This document shows positions 61,972-64,000 of a stretch of DNA of 64,000 bases, piece by piece. Location of the stretch: NCBI RefSeq assembly GCF_014874095.1, contig NZ_JADBEB010000001.1:6014001-6078000 (forward strand). The letters run 5' to 3'. Under the pieces are notes generated by a model, which had not been told where the DNA came from, ran no database searches, and worked only from the letters and a program-made list of their open reading frames with translations. The DNA comes from Plantactinospora soyae (GTDB taxonomy: Bacteria > Actinomycetota > Actinomycetes > Mycobacteriales > Micromonosporaceae). Both the position numbers and the translations under genes were made by a program. Each line of letters starts with the position of its first letter. Positions within the stretch are counted from its first letter, which is position 1.

Positions 61972-64000
61972 GCCTCATCGCGCACCCGGGCCGACGGCCA
62001 ACGGGAAGCCACGACACCGCCGGCCCGGTGTCGGATTGGAACGACGGACCGGTCGCTGCCGACAGGTGGCAGCCAACCCGGGCTGGTGCGGTGAACTCAT
62101 GGGCGTGGACCGACGAGACGCTCATCTTCGCCGACGGCTGGCTGGCACTGGCCGGGCCGAACGGATCCGGTAAGTCCTTGACCGCCTCGATGCTGGTCAC
62201 CGTCCTGCTCGACGGCGAGGTGTCGCAGAAGGCGCTGTCGGTGTCTGGTGAGGCCGTCGGCACGCTGATCGACCGGCACACCGACCGCAACGCGAAGGAG
62301 GACCGCACCGGAGCGTGGTGGCTGGAGTACGGCTACCGCGATTGCGGCACCGGCGAGGTTCGCTACCTGACGACCGGATTGTGGCTGCGCTCGCAGAGCA
62401 GCGGCTTGCAGAAGGCGTTCTTCATCATGCCGGGCCGCGTCGGCACCGACCTGGTCCTCGCCCAGCAGCGGGAGCCGGTATCGATCGAAGGGCTCGCCGA
62501 ACAGGTCGCCGCCGTGGACGGCCGACTGTTCACCTCCCACGACCGCCTCACCTCCAAGGTCCGGGACTATGTGAACCCTGCCGAGGAGAACCAGTACCGC
62601 GACGCGATCCGTACGACGTTGTTCGCGCCGTTGGACTCGGTGCAGTTCGACGCTCTGGTCGGAGTGTTGCGTAGCCTGCGCAGCGTCCGCACCGCCGAGG
62701 CGATCTCTCCGAACCAGATGCGCGCGGTGCTGACCGAGGCGCTTCCGGCCCTGGATCCTCGCGCGTTGCAGTTCATCGCCGACACCATGGAACGCATCGC
62801 CGACCTCGAGGCACAACTGAAGCAAGCCCGTGCCGAGATTCGGCAGCTGGAACAATCGGAGCAGCAGTACCAGCGCTACATCGACGCGGTCATCGCGGAG
62901 GAGGCCGCCCGCCTGGCGAATGCCCAGACGGTCTTCGACGACCATGCCCGTGAAGCGCGCGCCGCCGAGCAGCAGTTGGCGGACGCGCAGGCACAGGCTG
63001 CGCGGGTGCAGGCCCGGCGCGAGGAACTGCGTGGCGAAATCGCTGGTGTCCGCGGCCGGCTACAGGCCGCCGAGGATGCGCTGCGTGACCATGCCGGCGC
63101 TGAGCTTCCGCATCTCGAAGAACGCCTCAGTGATCTACGCAAGCAGCAGTCCGAGCTGGAGGCAGCCGGCCTGGAGTTGCAGGACGAGTCGCAGCGCGCC
63201 GCGCAGCAGGCAGCGGAGTCGGCAGATCAGGCCCGCAACAGTCAGCGGCATATGACCGGGATCGGCTCGCGGCTACGCGCAACAGCCGCCAACGTCGGGG
63301 CGCACGCATTCGTCGATCGTCTCGCCGAGGTCACCGAACAGGTCACGGCCGCCAACAGCCTCAACCAGGACCCACCCAAGGCTGACCTCGCCCAGATCGC
63401 CGAAACACCACGCGGCTGGATCGAGACGCGCACAACAACCCTCAACGGCATCGAGACGGCGCTGCACGAGCACGACATGGCACAGATCGAACAACGAACC
63501 GAGGCAGGGCATCTCCGCACCGCGGAGGAGACCCAGGACCGTGCCGCCGACCGTGCCGGCGATGCCAGCGCCGAACGCCGTACCGTGGAGCAGGACCTAC
63601 TCGACGAGTTGAGCCGATGGGACAGCCGCCGAGCCCAGCTTCCGTCCGTTCCGGCGGACCTGACGACTGATGCCGAGGACCGGATCGACCCCGACCGGTT
63701 GGTCGCCTGGCTGCATGGGGCCGGAACCGCCACCCGGGAACGGATCGCCCTGGGAGCCCGCGAACAGGACGTCGTGCACGGCACCCGCGTCGTGCAGGCT
63801 GCCGAAGGTGCAGCACACCGGGCCGCGCAAGCTCGAAAGAGCGCCGAACAATTCGCGGATCAGGCGCAACGTCACCTGGAGAACGCGCAGGCGCAAGCCG
63901 AAATCGACCGTACGGCCGTCGACGAACAAGCCCGGCAGGCCCGAGCCGACCATGACGCCGCCGTGGACGCTGCCCACGCCATCACCGCCACAGCTGAACA
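61968..64000 (+). CDS. jetC: Wadjet type II SMC-like ATPase JetC (TIGR02680 family), 3' truncated
   Basis: Open from GTG 61968 to the window edge (677 codons). The N-terminus carries RWQPTRAGAVNSWAW and Walker A GPNGSGKS near residue 65, typical of TIGR02680. From about residue 275 a long Ala/Glu/Gln/Arg-rich coiled coil begins, as in SMC/MukB-type arms, and it continues out of the window. The hinge, second coil arm, Walker B and jetD should follow to the right. In Wadjet, JetC is the loop-extruding motor that detects small circular DNA. Confidence 0.9.
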   Translation, partial: MSLIAHPGRRPTGSHDTAGPVSDWNDGPVAADRWQPTRAGAVNSWAWTDETLIFADGWLALAGPNGSGKSLTASMLVTVLLDGEVSQKALSVSGEAVGTLIDRHTDRNAKEDRTGAWWLEYGYRDCGTGEVRYLTTGLWLRSQSSGLQKAFFIMPGRVGTDLVLAQQREPVSIEGLAEQVAAVDGRLFTSHDRLTSKVRDYVNPAEENQYRDAIRTTLFAPLDSVQFDALVGVLRSLRSVRTAEAISPNQMRAVLTEALPALDPRALQFIADTMERIADLEAQLKQARAEIRQLEQSEQQYQRYIDAVIAEEAARLANAQTVFDDHAREARAAEQQLADAQAQAARVQARREELRGEIAGVRGRLQAAEDALRDHAGAELPHLEERLSDLRKQQSELEAAGLELQDESQRAAQQAAESADQARNSQRHMTGIGSRLRATAANVGAHAFVDRLAEVTEQVTAANSLNQDPPKADLAQIAETPRGWIETRTTTLNGIETALHEHDMAQIEQRTEAGHLRTAEETQDRAADRAGDASAERRTVEQDLLDELSRWDSRRAQLPSVPADLTTDAEDRIDPDRLVAWLHGAGTATRERIALGAREQDVVHGTRVVQAAEGAAHRAAQARKSAEQFADQAQRHLENAQAQAEIDRTAVDEQARQARADHDAAVDAAHAITATAE

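Noticed and set aside
1-64000. CRISPR arrays, tRNA or rRNA genes
   Set aside because: I saw no regularly spaced repeats, no T-loop-like GGTTCGAATCC context and no rRNA-like stretches while reading.

Overview
The window is about 64 kb of very high-GC DNA. Codon usage, GTG starts, GTGA/ATGA gene overlaps and the gene families point to an actinomycete, most likely Micromonosporaceae; that placement is inference from gene content only. I see no rRNA, tRNA or CRISPR.

Region 1 (1-10.8 kb): the 5' part of a kinase-like gene that has lost its DFG aspartate, then a SigK/RskA envelope-stress locus (ECF sigma, zinc-type anti-sigma, class F sortase, CHRD protein, Moco oxidoreductase, fasciclin lipoprotein). 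Two matching SigK-type promoters precede two of its operons. An ABC exporter pair with a TetR regulator and a zinc-ribbon SDR follow.

Region 2 (10.8-17.7 kb): a serine beta-lactamase-like protein and an MFS exporter divergent from a TetR gene with two palindromic operators, then decaying DNA: a frameshifted Nudix gene, an MBL hydrolase whose 3' end is an IS5-family remnant, and a broken trehalose-synthase-type glycosyltransferase.

Region 3 (17.8-29 kb): a GH43 beta-xylosidase, then a compact biosynthetic-looking locus. Seven minus-strand genes with overlapping or nearly abutting junctions encode an alpha-oxoamine synthase, UbiA prenyltransferase, ThiL-like kinase, NAD-dependent reductase, lipid kinase, CrtX/MGT-like glycosyltransferase and membrane acyltransferase. 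They face a P450 across a perfect 15-bp-stem terminator. I do not recognise a characterised cluster with this composition; it is my best candidate for an undescribed system.

Region 4 (30-58 kb): a glycan-use locus lying between two direct copies of a serine-recombinase fragment. A GntR block (phosphotriesterase-like hydrolase, ROK kinase, SIS isomerase, SDR, FAD oxidoreductase) has matching operators on both sides. A LacI block (atypical secreted sialidase-like protein, two LacI paralogues, aldo/keto reductase, Opp-type ABC transporter interleaved with a GH63-like glycosidase and a second FAD oxidoreductase, NanA/DapA-type aldolase, AraC regulator, PhyH dioxygenase) has several related operators. 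About 80-bp mobile repeats sit exactly at three gene junctions. The parts suggest import and oxidative or lyase-type breakdown of an acidic sugar, but not textbook sialic acid catabolism.

Region 5 (56.5-64 kb): transposase and recombinase wreckage, then jetA-jetB-jetC (3'-truncated by the window edge) of a type II Wadjet anti-plasmid system.
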